From positions 558,001 through 622,000 of the forward strand of contig JAMXBD010000404.1 in assembly GCA_024138025.1 (NCBI GenBank): a stretch of DNA of 64,000 nucleotides. Direction: 5' to 3'. Below are positions 1-11,204 of the stretch, one piece after another. The position numbers and the translations under genes were made by a program. Numbering within the stretch: position 1 is the first letter of the stretch; each line of letters begins with the position of its first letter. The DNA is from Combretum micranthum (Eukaryota > Streptophyta > Magnoliopsida > Myrtales > Combretaceae). A model generated the notes under the pieces. It did no database searches, was not told the origin of the DNA, and worked only from the letters and a program-made list of their open reading frames with translations.

Positions 1-492
1 GAAAATATATAAAATAAATTAAGAAAAATATTTTTATTTAAATGGCAGAATTTCTATGATTTAAATAAAATAATCAATTAAATTATTTTTAGAAATTTAA
101 CAATTAAGTTACCGGTAAGAGTAAATATAAGCTATATAGCTATAACTGATATTTTTAAAATCCGAAAAATTATAAAGTGATATTTTTAATCCTTATAAAA
201 ATACGAGTATAAAAATATTAAAGATATATTTTTAATTTTTCGGGCCCGGGATCGTTTTTCACAAGCAGTATCCAAACGATTTCGAAATAAGCCGAAAATA
301 AACCAATATGATATTTTTAATAACAAATATTAATACGGACTATTTACAACACTTTAATTATTTTTCGACTCCTCGATTTACGAACTCGGGCTTGTCGGAC
401 CTAAGCTGTAGAGTTTTACTCAAGATCCGTTGACCTAAGGTCTTCGATTGACTTTCCGGCTTAAGTTAAGGCTTAGAATACAGGGGTTTACA
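1..492 (-). mobile_element. gLTR, 5' (U3) end only, running off the window
   Basis: The right edge reads GGGGTTTACA, the reverse complement of the family start TGTAAACCCC. Leftward it has the usual U3 landmarks: a CGGGCCCGGGATCGTTTTTC-like stretch near 240-260 and the ATATCAGTTATAGC-like string near 130-155. It abuts gag coding sequence at 493, so it probably inserted into that gag. The promoter and the rest of the unit lie outside the window, so a target duplication cannot be checked. Confidence 0.65.
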
Positions 493-777
493 GGGACAGT
501 ATGGGACTCAGCTTCTGGAGCTGCAGGTGCTTCAACGGTTGCTTCAGGTGCGTTTGCAACAGGCGGTGGCATGTTTTGTGCATGCTGCATGAAATTATTG
601 ACTAACCCTGCTAATTGGTTGATGGCGGCCCACACATCACCTTGTTGGTTTGGTGGGGGATTTGGTGCTTGTTGTCCTGCCGGAAGATTCTCCGGTTTTG
701 CTGGTGTATTATTAGAAGCGCGACGTTCGCGTCTTCTACCTCTCCTACCATGTCTGTTAATTTTTAGACTTCTTAAA
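493..777 (-). pseudogene. Ty3/gypsy-like gag N-terminal fragment
   Basis: On the minus strand an open frame runs from the 777 boundary to the LTR edge at 492. It starts with a strongly basic stretch (HGRRGRRRERRAS), then a Pro/Gln-rich linker (QQAPNPPPNQQG), then a helical segment (VWAAINQLAGLVNNFMQHA) and an Ala/Pro/Glu-rich tail. A basic start, Gln/Pro linker and short amphipathic helix are usual at the N-terminus of plant Ty3/gypsy Gag. No capsid core, zinc knuckle or protease remains, because an LTR cuts in at 492. The segment continues in the same orientation as the ORF1-like reading frame at 5376-6287 once the LTR at 778-5060 is removed. The gag identity rests on composition and context, not a diagnostic motif. 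Confidence 0.55.
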
Positions 778-1822
778 TGTCACGCCCCAAAGAATGCCCT
801 ACACGTGACAGTCTGCCACACTTGATATTTAAACTCAAGTAAGACAACCTCAGTCTTCCCATGAGTTTGAACATCGGGTGTAAGGCTCACTCTCAACATA
901 CAGAGACAATACTTTGCTTCGTAGTAGTTTAAGGAGACATACATAGCAACAAGAATGTAAATCATGACCGTCTAATAGAGAACTATTCTATTACATGAAC
1001 TAGGGGGCATACCCCCGTTAACAATGCTAAGAATTCTCAGGCTCACAAAATTCCTTGTATTATCCTTCAGGCACTGGTTCAGGGAAACATGATTAGAAGT
1101 CCATTTTTACTTTTAGGGCCCGACCTTATCAAAAGCTCTTTAGCATCTAAGAGCTGTACCTGATGTCCACGGGTCCTCGGAGATAGCCAAAGGTATTCAT
1201 ACTGTAACAGGAAACTATTGGGGTATAAGCTACACTAGCTTAGTGAGTGAAAACTTCCGAATCACAATTAAGACAAAACATTCAAGCAAGTAATTAATCA
1301 ATCAAGTGAAATGCATCAAACAATTGAGTTCAACAAACATATGACCAGCCGGAAATCATATGTGGATGGACTTGCGCCCTCCATCCCGGGTTGGCAGATT
1401 TTCGAATCCTGCGGTACGCCGTTTAAGCTCACGATCAACTGAACAACAATTCGTTTTATGGATCACGATTAACCAACATATATTCGTTTTATGGATCACG
1501 AAAAACCAACAATGCTAATGCTCCATCCCCATCGTGATATGCATGAGTTCAGTTATGTTTGAAGTCCAATAATCAATTAATCGAATTCTTTTAGGTGGTC
1601 AAGCAATAATCGCAGACAATCAACTTTGGTTCATCTCTATACAATCAATAACTTATCACCTGGCTTCGATATTCCTTAAGTCATCTTCACATATCAACAA
1701 CAGACAATCATGATTCCTAACTAACCCCATTACACATAATCATTCTTTTTATCTTTACCTAGCAACTAGTGCGACTATCATTACAATCACAAGCAATAAT
1801 TGAAATCGGAAGAGGAACTCAC

Positions 1823-1891
1823 TCGGCCATGGTACACCGGTCTCTTAATAACGATAGTCAGGTGATAGGGTATCGTCGTGCTCGGGATTAC
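1823..1891 (-). other. Acidic mini-exon with split ATG (copy 1)
   Basis: Acceptor GGTAG| precedes an open frame NPEHDDTLSPDYRY followed by TAA (1845-1847). ATGGCCGA (ATG at 1830-1828) then ends directly at donor GTGAGTTC. Joined to an acceptor near 1207 (TGTTACAG|TATG), the ATG opens a short frame beginning MADMNTFGYLRGP. Splicing is inferred from consensus sites and conservation. Confidence 0.55.
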
Positions 1892-1999
1892 CTACCAAAT
1901 AAGAATAGCCTAATAAGAATCTCATCACTTCACTAATTCAAGCTATGCATCTAAACTACTCAAAATCGTGATTCCCGCTATTTGCGGAAGTTCCAACTT

Positions 2000-2023
2000 A
2001 AAACGACCATAATTAGTCGTTTT
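2000..2023 (-). ncRNA. Conserved 9-bp-arm hairpin in intron 1 (copy 1)
   Basis: In sense orientation the arms are AAAACGACT and GGTCGTTTT around AATTAT. This copy is fully paired (one T-G wobble). Most other copies have AAAATGACC/GGCCATTTT with an A-C mismatch, so the T-A to C-G change here is compensated on both arms. Confidence 0.5.
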
Positions 2024-5000
2024 TACTCTGAATTTCGCAAATTTTATATCGATTTCTATCTACTTCGAAAGATCTATCTATTTCTAATATTATTTTCAAG
2101 TTTTGAAGACATTAAGATCACGGAACAGAGGGATCAGATCTGTACTGTAACGTTTCCATTTCCGAAAATTGTTTCGCATTTAGTGAAAATGTTTCTAGTT
2201 GATAACTCATGCATAATGGAATATGAATGAATTCCTAGTATGAATGTCATGTAATGAGTTCAATATATGCATGATCTTGATGATTTTTGATAATGAACTC
2301 TTAAGAACTCCTAATCATTACAAGACTTCACATTAGCCATTTCCTAAAATCCATTCTTTCCAAATTTTTGTATCTCCTAGTATTTTAGGATTCCATTCCT
2401 AGAATTTACTTGTTATCTAACTAAAAACAAGTCTTTATCATATATACTATCCAAGATCTCCATTTATGCATAAAAATTCACAATTTTTCACTTTGTAAAT
2501 ATGTTTTTAAACAAGCTTTTCACAAAAATCTGAATTTTGGAAAATTTCATTTTTTGCACTTTTCTTAGGAGAAAACTTGTTTAATGCATCAAAATTTGAA
2601 GCTTTATTATATCTGTTGCCTAAGGACTTCATTTAACCCATAAAACATGCAATTTAAGCTTGAATACTAGGTGTTTATGTAGGCATTACTCCAAAATACG
2701 AATTTAACAATTTAATCCCTACCTCAAAATTTTCCATTCTAACTCCACTACTTGTTTTATACATTACCCATGCCTAAACTCATTCAAACTTATACAAATC
2801 ATTCCTTAAAGATGCCTATTACACATACTTCTCATTTTTCATGAAAAATATGAGTTTTTAAGTGGTTTCAAGGGTTTTTAAAATGGGTTTCAAAAATCAT
2901 CCGAATTTTCCATAAGACATTTCTAGCAAAAATCTTTTCTTTTTGAGTTCCTTGCCTTCTATACATGAAGATCTATCATCTAACACATCTATATACATGT
3001 AAGGCTAAGCTTTTATGATCATTAATGCATGAAAGCTCAAGATATCCACATGAACATAAATGTAAATAAAAATATGAGTATCTAAACACTAGATCTATCA
3101 CATATAGTGCATGGATCATGAGTTTCATGGCATGAACATAACTTCCTATGCAAGATCTCTACTTTTGCATGCATGAACATAATAATACTTCATCAAAAGC
3201 TTGTTAAACACGAGATCTACTGTTGCAATGGTTTGAGATTCATGCATTCATGTTTCTTATCCCTAGCATTTGCTCATTGGGATTTTAAGGTGAAAACATA
3301 CAAGAATACTCTTGCCATTGCAAGATTATATAGTAGAAAGACTAGAAATCATCACCTAAAAGGAGTTTTGGAGATGAAATGAAGAGGAAATGAACTTGTG
3401 GATGTGTGTGTGTGGGGGCTTGGAGTCACGGCAAGATGAGGAAGAAGAAGAGAGGATTTTGCTTTTGAAAAAAATTTGGAATGAGTAAAAATGAGGAGAG
3501 AGAGTAGAAATGAGTTTATATATTAAGTGTTTTAGGGTTTATTTGAATAAAAAGGAGTAAAATAAAGCAAAATTGAGGGAAATGGGGAGGGGGGTGCGCC
3601 AGCCAACATGAGTGGGAGAGAGAGAGAAGTTTGAATTTTGATAAAATTTGTAATTTAAGTAATAAAATGTAATATTTGTAATAATTAATTAGGAAACAAA
3701 TTTTTCTTGGAAAAGAAAATATAATAAGTAGTTGTAAGGATGTAAGAATAGGGTATGGGTAGTGTGTAGTGTAGGTTGTACTTGTGAATAGTAGACAAGA
3801 CATCTATTTTACCGGTTGTAGAGAAAACACGGGAAAAAGGCTATAACTGTAATTTTTATAGCCCGGAAAATTATAAAATTGATATTTTTGAAATCCTTAT
3901 AAAATTTCGGTTCTAATGAATATCCCGGAGTATTTTTTCTGAGTTTGTGATCCCAGGGCATGCTTTCCATAATTGAGCTCGGGAAGGCCTGGAATTGAAA
4001 AATTCCCGAATTTAAAACTTTCTAAGGTTTAAAATACACTTTAAAACAATAATTTATATTCATTTACTTTATAAAACTTATTTTGTTATGAAACCGAAGG
4101 AAAGCCGGATCTAGGGTTTCTAAGCTCCTCTCATTAAGCTTGAACTAGACCGATATAGGGTTTCATTCCCTGGTTTCCGAAGTTTACTTGGTTACTAGGA
4201 AAACCGAGGTATAAAATTGTGAAATGAATAATAGTAAATAGTACCGAAAGACCAGCTAATTATCGGTAGTAATGAAATACAGACGAAATTGCCAAATTAG
4301 GAAATTCTAGTTATCAACGATTCATATAACTAATATTTTAGAGGTCCTTATAAAAATATATATATAAGTCTAACGGCAGTAATAACATATTTTTAATATT
4401 TCAAATCTTGGGGTACGCTTTTCGAAGTCGATACCCGACCGGGTTGGAAATAGATTGAAAGTTTGTCAATCTCGTCCTTTAAAGCATTCTAGTCTTAATA
4501 CGGACCAACTACACCCTTTTCCTCTTATTTCAACTCCTTGGCTTAGGAATACGGGACTATCGGATCTAGGATACGGGGTTTCTTGGGAGTTTCGCGGACT
4601 TAGGTTTTCCGGTTGACTTTCCGGTTTATACCTTTGCCAATTTGGAACCTGATATTTTATGTGTATATAACATATCTGATTCGAGACATTTAATTTTAAG
4701 TTTGATTTTTATAAGGGTTTAATATCTCTCAACGTTTTTGGAATTCTTTGAATTGAGTTTTATTTCCGAAGGTTAATCACTATTTACTTCTTAATAATTT
4801 GTTTTAGGGCTCTATTTTACCTAAATTTATAAGTTGGAGTTAAATTTAAAATTTGTCGTACGTAGAAGTGTTAGATTGGAAGTATATTGAGTTACTATAT
4901 TATTTCTGAGGGCTTTTATTTTTCTCACGATTCAGAAATTTCTGGATTAGTTCGGAATTTGGGACTTGTCGAAGTTCGGTTTTAATTCGAAGTGATTTTC

Positions 5001-5060
5001 AGGGTTTTATTTTCAAGGTTTATTTTCAGAATTATTTATTGAGATTTTCCAGGGCTTACA

Positions 5061-5375
5061 TTAAATTTTCGCAACAAGGAAAAAAAATCGGAAATGTCGG
5101 AAATTGCATAGAAAATATTTAAGGCAATCAAATCCAGAAATCATCAAATCAACATAAAATACTTGCATTCAAAATAACAAAGGAAATTAATAATCCTTAC
5201 ATAACCTTGAGAAGGTAGAAACCATTCTCAACAAAAGATAATTGTTCAAATAAAACATAAAAAGCAAAACATTAATGCATTAAAACAAAGATAAGCCTAG
5301 GAAAAGGCTATGTTGGCCTCGTCGGCTTATGCTCCCTTCCTTCCTTCTCTCCTTGCTTCTTCAAACTTCTTCTTT
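5061..5375 (-). other. Non-coding spacer between ORF1-like frame and gag
   Basis: Lies between the ORF1-like stop at 5376 and the site (TTAAA) where the LTR at 778-5060 inserted. It is AT-rich with no sustained frame on either strand. Immediately below the ORF end it encodes a Lys/Glu-rich stretch in a broken frame. On the restored element it would be an intergenic leader of roughly 300 nt before gag. Confidence 0.4.
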
Positions 5376-6287
5376 TTACGGGGACGGCGCTGGGTTCATA
5401 CTCCTATTGGTGGAACCTTTGTGCCGTTTGACAAATTGTCGCAGATATTGACTAACCATCATCCTCTTTCCTCGATATCGTGAGGTGATCTCTGCCTGAG
5501 ATGGCCAAACTTCGTCATGTACGGAAATCCTCTCTCCACTGGTCGTGCCATTCGTTTCCTCCGGTCCTTCTTCTCCCTCCGGTGCCATTGCTATTGTAAG
5601 GGTTTGAGATCTGCTTCTTAGGAATCTATTTAGATCAAAAGCATTATCTCTTCTTCCTTCCTCTTCAGAATCGGAGATCATTACTGGGTTATTCCTTGCA
5701 ACGGTCTCCATAGGTACATCTTGGCTCAACCTTCGGGGAGGTGCCTGACTGGGGATCAAAGGGTTGTCTTCCCAAAGAGATGCAAACTAGGTCTCCTCAG
5801 GCTTTGAGTCTTCATTCGGATCTCCTTCCGGGCTACCATCAGTCTCTCCATTCCCTTCGTTTGCTTGAGCCTCTTCCATGATGAAGTCCTCATCTGGGAT
5901 AACATCTAGCTGCATTCCGACAGAGTTAGGCTGGGTATTGTACTCTGATGAGGTAGGAACAATCCGTCGGTAAGCGGCATACCAATAAAATCGATCTTCA
6001 ACATCTGCCCTCAACCAGTCTGTATGATTTGCCAACTCATCATGTGCGTAGATGTACAGAGGTCCCAACTTATTCCAAGTCAAGAAGTCTTGTGCCCTCC
6101 TTCCGCTATCAATATGAAGGTCATTTGTTGCAGCATAGTCTCTCGGTACATAAAAACCATCATTCTTTCGACCACATAGATAACCTCTACGTCACTCCAT
6201 CTGTGATTGCTCACAGCGTCGAACCTCAGTTCCTTGGGCAAGCTCCTCCACAGGGAATGTCTCAATCCTTTCTTCCATAACTTGAAC
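5376..6287 (-). pseudogene. ORF1-like retroelement frame upstream of gag, disabled
   Basis: About 300 codons on the minus strand, open right to the LTR boundary at 6287 with no start codon, so its 5' end was cut by that LTR. One frameshift lies near 6110 and one in-frame TAG at 5787-5789; the frames on both sides of that stop are the same. Visible content: a basic N-terminal part (RHSLWRSLPKELRFDAVS), an aromatic segment (LYIYAHDELANHTDW, then RFYWYAAYRRIV), a Glu/Asp/Gly-rich linker, a SDSEEEGRRDNAFDLNRF stretch and a basic tail ending NPAPSP. I recognise no domain. Its position before a gag-like frame, among giant LTRs, fits the extra 5' ORF of Ogre/Tat elements; this is inference. A captured host gene fragment is the alternative. 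Confidence 0.5.
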
Positions 6288-6622
6288 AGTCACGCCCCGA
6301 AGGGTACCCTAAATATGGCAGTCCACCGTACACAATATTAAAGCCTAAGAATGACCACCTCAGTCACGCGAAGGCTTCCATACTATGTATAAGGCGTCTA
6401 ACACATAAAGAAGAGACATCGGAATGATACATTTTATGTTGGTACAATTCAGTAACAATGTAAAGGAAATACGAATTTACTATACTTCAGATACAAACCA
6501 CTATACTTCATATACTAATCACTATACTTCAAAATACAAATAATTCAACTCCAATTACATTCATCCACAGACTTCCCCACATAAACTATTACAAGGAAAA
6601 TAATAAAACCTAGCTAATAACT

Positions 6623-6707
6623 TCAAGCATTCGTATTCTTTGCCGAAATCCCGGAGTCATTCCCGGCTCCAACCAATTCCATCCCCACTTTGCATTCTCG
6701 AGATAAC
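6623..6707 (-). other. Exon 3 of split micro-ORF, subfamily L
   Basis: Acceptor GAACAG| at 6708-6709 joins in frame to ATGGCCGA of the exon at 7387-7456. The joined frame is 30 codons, starts MAELSRECKVG and ends SAKNTNA before TGA at 6623-6625. Copies at 33184-33268 and 39121-39205 have the same length and stop position with mainly conservative differences. Confidence 0.5.
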
Positions 6708-7386
6708 CTGTTCATATAAACGACTATTGGGGTATAAGCTACACTAGCTTAGTGAGAATTCCCTTAATTCCGTACCATAACAAACAAGTTATAATCAGTC
6801 ACATGCTATGCATGAACAAACACATGAGCAAGCAATTATGTATAGGTATCCGAAACCCACACACAGAACGGATTTACGCCCTCCATATCTTGGGTTAGGG
6901 ATGGTATTGAAGTCTACATGACCGCTGCTAGTCCCCAAGCCCTCGGCTCATAGCACTCGCCTCGACTAGGCTCACACATGGAATGCATCCCCGATGCGCC
7001 TTAGTTTCCTATGAATGAGCTCTGATCCCGGGTCTCATTATCCAAAGGAGTCCTCGGACCATACCAATCGACCTGCGTAGGAGTAGCACGCTACCAAATG
7101 CAATATGTCCGATGCGATGCATGATCAATTTACTTTTTGCTTAGGTCAAATTATTTATACATTCTTTAGAGTGACAAATCAATGTCATGCACATAACAGA
7201 AATAATATGAACGGTGCAGTTATCAATCAAATCGTGGTTTCGATATGCTTTAGTATTCTTTGGCATACATTCATCACAGCCTCATCATATATCCCATCCC
7301 CATTCGTATCGATTTTTATCTTGTTTACAATCTAATGCAACTAACTACAAGCACAATCAAAGTAACAAAACAAGGAGAAAACTCAC

Positions 7387-7456
7387 TCGGCCATTGGATC
7401 ATCGGTCTTCTAGTAATAATAATTCGATGGCAGGGAATCGTCGATTTTGGGATCAC
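7387..7456 (-). other. Acidic mini-exon with split ATG (copy 2)
   Basis: Acceptor TTTTAG| is followed by the frame DPKIDDSLPSNYYY-stop, then ATGGCCGA (ATG 7394-7392) and donor GTGAGTTTT. It lies about 110 bp downstream, in sense, of the conserved hairpin block. Confidence 0.55.
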
Positions 7457-7563
7457 CTAAAAGGGAGAAATACTTTAATAAGTATTTCAACTCAAACTAA
7501 TCCAAACGATTTTATACGGACTATCAAATTCGTAATTTTCGTCATAAGCGGGAATTCTAACTT

Positions 7564-7588
7564 AAAACGGCCATAACCTGGTCATTTT
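7564..7588 (-). ncRNA. Conserved intron-1 hairpin (copy 2)
   Basis: Sense arms AAAATGACC and GGCCGTTTT; one T-G wobble and one A-C mismatch. Part of a block of about 95 bp (7560-7655) nearly the same in all gLTR subfamilies. Confidence 0.45.
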
Positions 7589-8039
7589 AACTCGGAATCT
7601 CGCAAATTATATATCGATTTCTATCTACTTCGAAAGATCTATCTATTTATAATATTATTTTCAAGTTTTGAAAACTTTGAAACTTTGAAAGTTCGGATCA
7701 GATTAGGGCAGCAACAACTTCAACTTTCGAAAGGTAGTTTTGTAAATGTTTGTAATATTCCTACTATATAAATTAGCTATACATGCAATGTGAGTGATTT
7801 CCTAACATGAATGACATGAGATGAGCTTAATGTATGCATGATCTTGATGATTTTGCTAAAAAGAAATTTTATAACTTTTTATTTTGCAAGACCATAATAA
7901 CAACTTACTTATGAAAAATCTAGTTTTCTAACTTTTATCATTTCCATTTGTTTTGGATTTGTTACTTAAGAAAATATAATTATTTTTGTCAAAATTGAGT
8001 CTTCATTATATATATTACTTATGACCTTCATTTCTACAT

Positions 8040-9060
8040 AAAAATTTCCATTTTACACTTTGTAAACATGTTTTCCAATATGATTTACTCAAAAATCCGA
8101 ATTTTAGAGAATCCACTTTTTGAATGATTTCTTTGGAAAAACTTGTTTAATGCATTAAAATTTGAAGCTTTACTATATCTATTGTCTAAGAACTTCATTT
8201 AACACATAAAACTTGCAATTTGAGCTCAAATACTAAGTGATTACATATGCATCATCTCAAATTACGAATTTGACAATTTGATCACTAACTCAAATTTTTC
8301 ATTTTAATTCCATTTCTTGTTTTATACATTACTCATGCCTAAACTCATTTTAACTTGTAAAAATCATTGCTTAATGATATCTATTACCTATACTCTTCAT
8401 TTTTCACATAAAACATGAGTTTTGGAGTTGATAAATGGTTTTAAAAATTGGTCTTGGTTGGGATCCGAATTTAGAAAATTTATTTTTGGTCATATCTTTT
8501 GATAAAATCTATCTAAGCTTATGAAAATCCATTCCTTACATATCATATCTTATGAGCCTTTCATTTTTAAGATAAAAACTTCATTTTTGAGTTGGAAAAC
8601 ATGTTTTTAAAATAGGCCTTGGCCAAAATCCGAAAATAGAATTTTTATTTTGAAAATAACTTTTGAAAATCACTTTTGATTCTTGTAAAAAGAAGTCTTG
8701 ATGATATACATATATTAAGCCTTCATTTTCTTAAGTAAAAATTACATTTTGACACTTGGAAAGTGGTTTTTAAATATTGGTCTTGCCAAAATACGAATTT
8801 CACAAATTTTGTTCAAGTTCAAATTTAAAGTCTACACATAATATGAACATACACCTAGATGAAACCCATGAAAACAAACTTTAAACTCATAGATCTAAAC
8901 TTTGCTCATCAAAATTACTCATTTATGTTATCTATACCCTAAGCCCTTCATTTTAAATGAAAAATACACATTTTGAAGTTGAAAAACCACTTTTCTAACT
9001 ATGGTTCCATTTTCATCCGAATTTTCAAAATTGATTTTTGTTGAAACAAAATAGATCTTG
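8040..9060 (-). repeat. Diverged tandem repeat in L-type U5/intron 1
   Basis: At least five imperfect units recur here, each with TATCTATTACCTAAG-like, CTTCATTTTT, GAGTTGGAAAA and AAATCCGAATTT segments in the same order, spaced about 170-220 bp. Homologous arrays lie at 34560-35760 and at 40500-40849 plus 44942-45800. Confidence 0.55.
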
Positions 9061-10587
9061 GGTTTCCTACAACTTTCCTACCATCATCAAGCTATAGCAA
9101 GTTGTTCATGAACATAAACAAAGTCTAATGCATCTATGAACTCAAAACTTTAGATCTAGTTTTCTAAACTAGTTTTACATGCATGAATCACTAAGATGAC
9201 ATGTGGATGCTAGATCTATGCATAAATCATAAGGAATAACAAAAATAACAACTTAAATAACAAGATCTATGGCATAAACAAAAATCAAAGCTATAAAAAG
9301 TTAGATCTACAATATATATCAACTTTAAACAAGAAAATAATTGAAATACAAGATAATAAAAGTAGAGAAAAGGAGAGTTTCATTTTTGGCATCATCATCC
9401 TAAGCTTTTAAGCTTATGGAAGGTCATTTGATGCATGAAACCTTCATTACACTTTACCTATACACCTATGGAGGCTTTGAGATGAAGATTTGCTTAAAAA
9501 TCTTCAAGAAATATGGGTGGAGGCTCAAGAATGAATTGGGGGCAGCTTGTTTTGTTGAAGAAATAAGAACAAGAAGAAGAAAGAAAGAGAGGAAAATGAG
9601 AGAGAAAAGGTTAAAGAATGAAAAAGGAAAATGAGTAAATGAAAGAGAGAGAGAAAATGAGTGTATTAAATGAGAAAAAAATAAAACAAGGCAGCCAAGA
9701 AGTGTGTGTGTGCTGCACGTGAAAATAGGGGAGGAAAGAGAGGGGAAATTGTTGAAATTTGACTTGAATTTGAATTGTGTAATAAATGTGTAATGTAACT
9801 TTCTTAAGAAGGAGTAGAAAATAATTAATTTAGTCAAAATATGAGTGGATAAAGGACAATGGCAGCCATAAATAGGGTAAAAAATCTGTCATCAATTGTG
9901 GGATAATGTGTAGAAAGATTGAAGTGAAAATAAAGTGATATGTGTAAGGTGTACTTGAAGGTATGGGTTGTAAAACTTACTTGAAGAGATGAATGTTCCA
10001 AGTATTTTTATAAACTTTTTGGAAGATATATACATATATGTATTGACTCATAACAAATAGATGAAGTAAATGAAGTTTTCTCAACTTATGAAAAAGTAAG
10101 GTTTAAAAGATTTTGAACTTGAGATTTGTTGGAATATTCTTTTTACTTTTGAAAAGATTTTGAGTTATTTGAGATGAATATTCTAAATTTAATCTCTTGT
10201 AATTACTTTAGTTTCCTAAAGAGTGGTTTTATTTTCTAATCTTGGATTCCAACAACTTTTAAAAGTAATAACAATTTCATAAAATGATATTTTGTTTCTT
10301 GTAATGACTCTAAAAGAATTTCTAATACTTGATGAAAAATAAGTTTTTATAAAACCTTTTGTTTTAAGAAAAACCATTTCTAAGCATGTTGATGAGTTTT
10401 TAAGAAATATATTTTCTACATCTGTTTCTTTAGAAAGAATCTTCAATTTAAGAAAGCACTTCCTCATTTATTTTTGTTGAGACAAAAACATTATGTTCAT
10501 GCATGAATATGAATCGTAAAATTACAGAAGTATAAAAGAACATAATAACTTAAAAGAATAAGCAAATAATGAAATAAATCAAGTATT

Positions 10588-10709
10588 GGGACCTTAGCTT
10601 CATCAAGGTACCCCGGGACTAAGAAAAAGACTAGTCCCGAAAAGAAAAGAAAAGAAAATGAAAGTTTTGACTTGATGAGGACAAGTCTAAGACTAGAAAG
10701 ACTAGTCTT
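10588..10709 (-). ncRNA. Four-hairpin block, S-b form (copy a)
   Basis: Sense order: AAGACTAG-tcttt-CTAGTCTT; GACTTG-tcctcat-CAAGTC; GGGACTA...TAGTCCC; and a last hairpin with ACCTT...AAGGT. All first three arm sets are perfect. Confidence 0.6.
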
Positions 10710-11115
10710 AAGAACAACTTGAATTTAAATAAATTGCAATGAAGTAAATAAATTGCATGGAAGGTAAATAAATTGCAAGACAATGAGCTTATATGCTCTA
10801 AATAATATATATAGCTGTATAAATATTTAGATAGTTATGAACATAAAGGAAACATAAAGGAGTTGAGATTATGAACAAAAACAAAGTATGAACCTATTGT
10901 TGCTTTCTTAACCTTCATGTTTTTTTTTTTTAAGAAAACACATACTAAGTTCATACTAAGTAGATGAACATAGGAATTTCTTGAAGAAAGTTTACCTAAA
11001 AGAAGAAACTAGAGAGAGCTTTCTTATAAGGACTTCTTGGAGAGAATTCTTGAGAGATTTTGGGAGAGTAACTTTAGCAAAGAAGTGGTGTGAAAGAAGT
11101 GAAGGTATGAGGGGG

Positions 11116-11204
11116 TATTTATAGGAAAATGTGGGAGATAATTTGTATTAATTAAATAAAGTAAAAATAAAACAAATTGGAAGAGATAGAGAGGGGGCCG
11201 GCGC
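11116..11204 (-). promoter_or_regulatory. gLTR core promoter: TATA plus CpG palindrome
   Basis: Sense strand has AGCGCCGGCC at 11204-11196 and CCTATAAATACCCCC with TATAAATA at 11123-11116, about 73 bp apart. A pyrimidine-rich leader follows. Confidence 0.6.

Larger units (their letters stand above)
778..5060 (-). mobile_element. Complete gLTR, M-type body with L-type U3, TSD TTAAA
   Basis: The unit starts TGTCACGCCCC at 778 and ends GGGCTTACA at 5060, flanked by identical TTAAA at 773-777 and 5061-5065. It is a 4.3-kb solo-LTR-like insertion in the gag/ORF1 fragment. Sense order on the minus strand: U3 5060 to about 3530, a weak TATATAAAC TATA candidate near 3517-3525, AT-rich leader/intron, the conserved hairpin at 2000-2023, mini-exon 1823-1891, and a further acceptor near 1207. 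An older 5' terminus resembling subfamily N lies inside the U3 near 4210, so the U3 appears to be two modules joined. No long ORF belongs to it. Confidence 0.82.
6288..9978 (-). mobile_element. gLTR, subfamily L, U3 truncated
   Basis: Begins AGTCACGCCCCGAAGGG (first T of TGTCACG mutated) and carries the L signature: exon 3 at 6623-6707, mini-exon 7387-7456, conserved hairpin 7564-7588, then about 1 kb (8040-9060) of diverged tandem repeats of a roughly 170-200-bp unit containing CCTTCATTTT and CAAAATCCGAATTT. A donor-like ATAG|GTAAAG lies near 9455. About 2 kb of L-type U3 is missing: near 9978 the sequence switches to subfamily S-b. The left neighbour is the ORF1-like frame, so this is either that element's own 5' LTR or a solo LTR inserted into it. 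The open frame reaching the boundary without an ATG favours insertion. Confidence 0.7.

Noticed and set aside
448..825. 125-codon plus-strand frame
   Set aside because: Antisense of the gag-like segment; crosses two LTR boundaries.
778..5060. Terminal TGTCACGCC/GGCTTACA as DNA-transposon inverted repeats
   Set aside because: The two ends share only TGT...ACA. Target duplications are 5 bp and promoters and splice sites fit an LTR.
5376..6287. Host nuclear gene on the minus strand
   Set aside because: Broken frame, flanked on both sides by LTRs and followed in the same orientation by a gag-like start; a retroelement ORF is more likely, though a captured host fragment is not excluded.
6260..6290. 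Primer-binding site next to the gLTR edge
   Set aside because: Neither 6260-6287 nor 750-777 contains a TGG-type tRNA 3'-end complement in the right position, so no primer-binding site can be claimed.
9416..9837. Overlapping open frames of 72 and 123 codons
   Set aside because: Both are readings of a purine-rich (AAGAAGA) leader in L copies; the homologous region at 36071-36447 has different frames.
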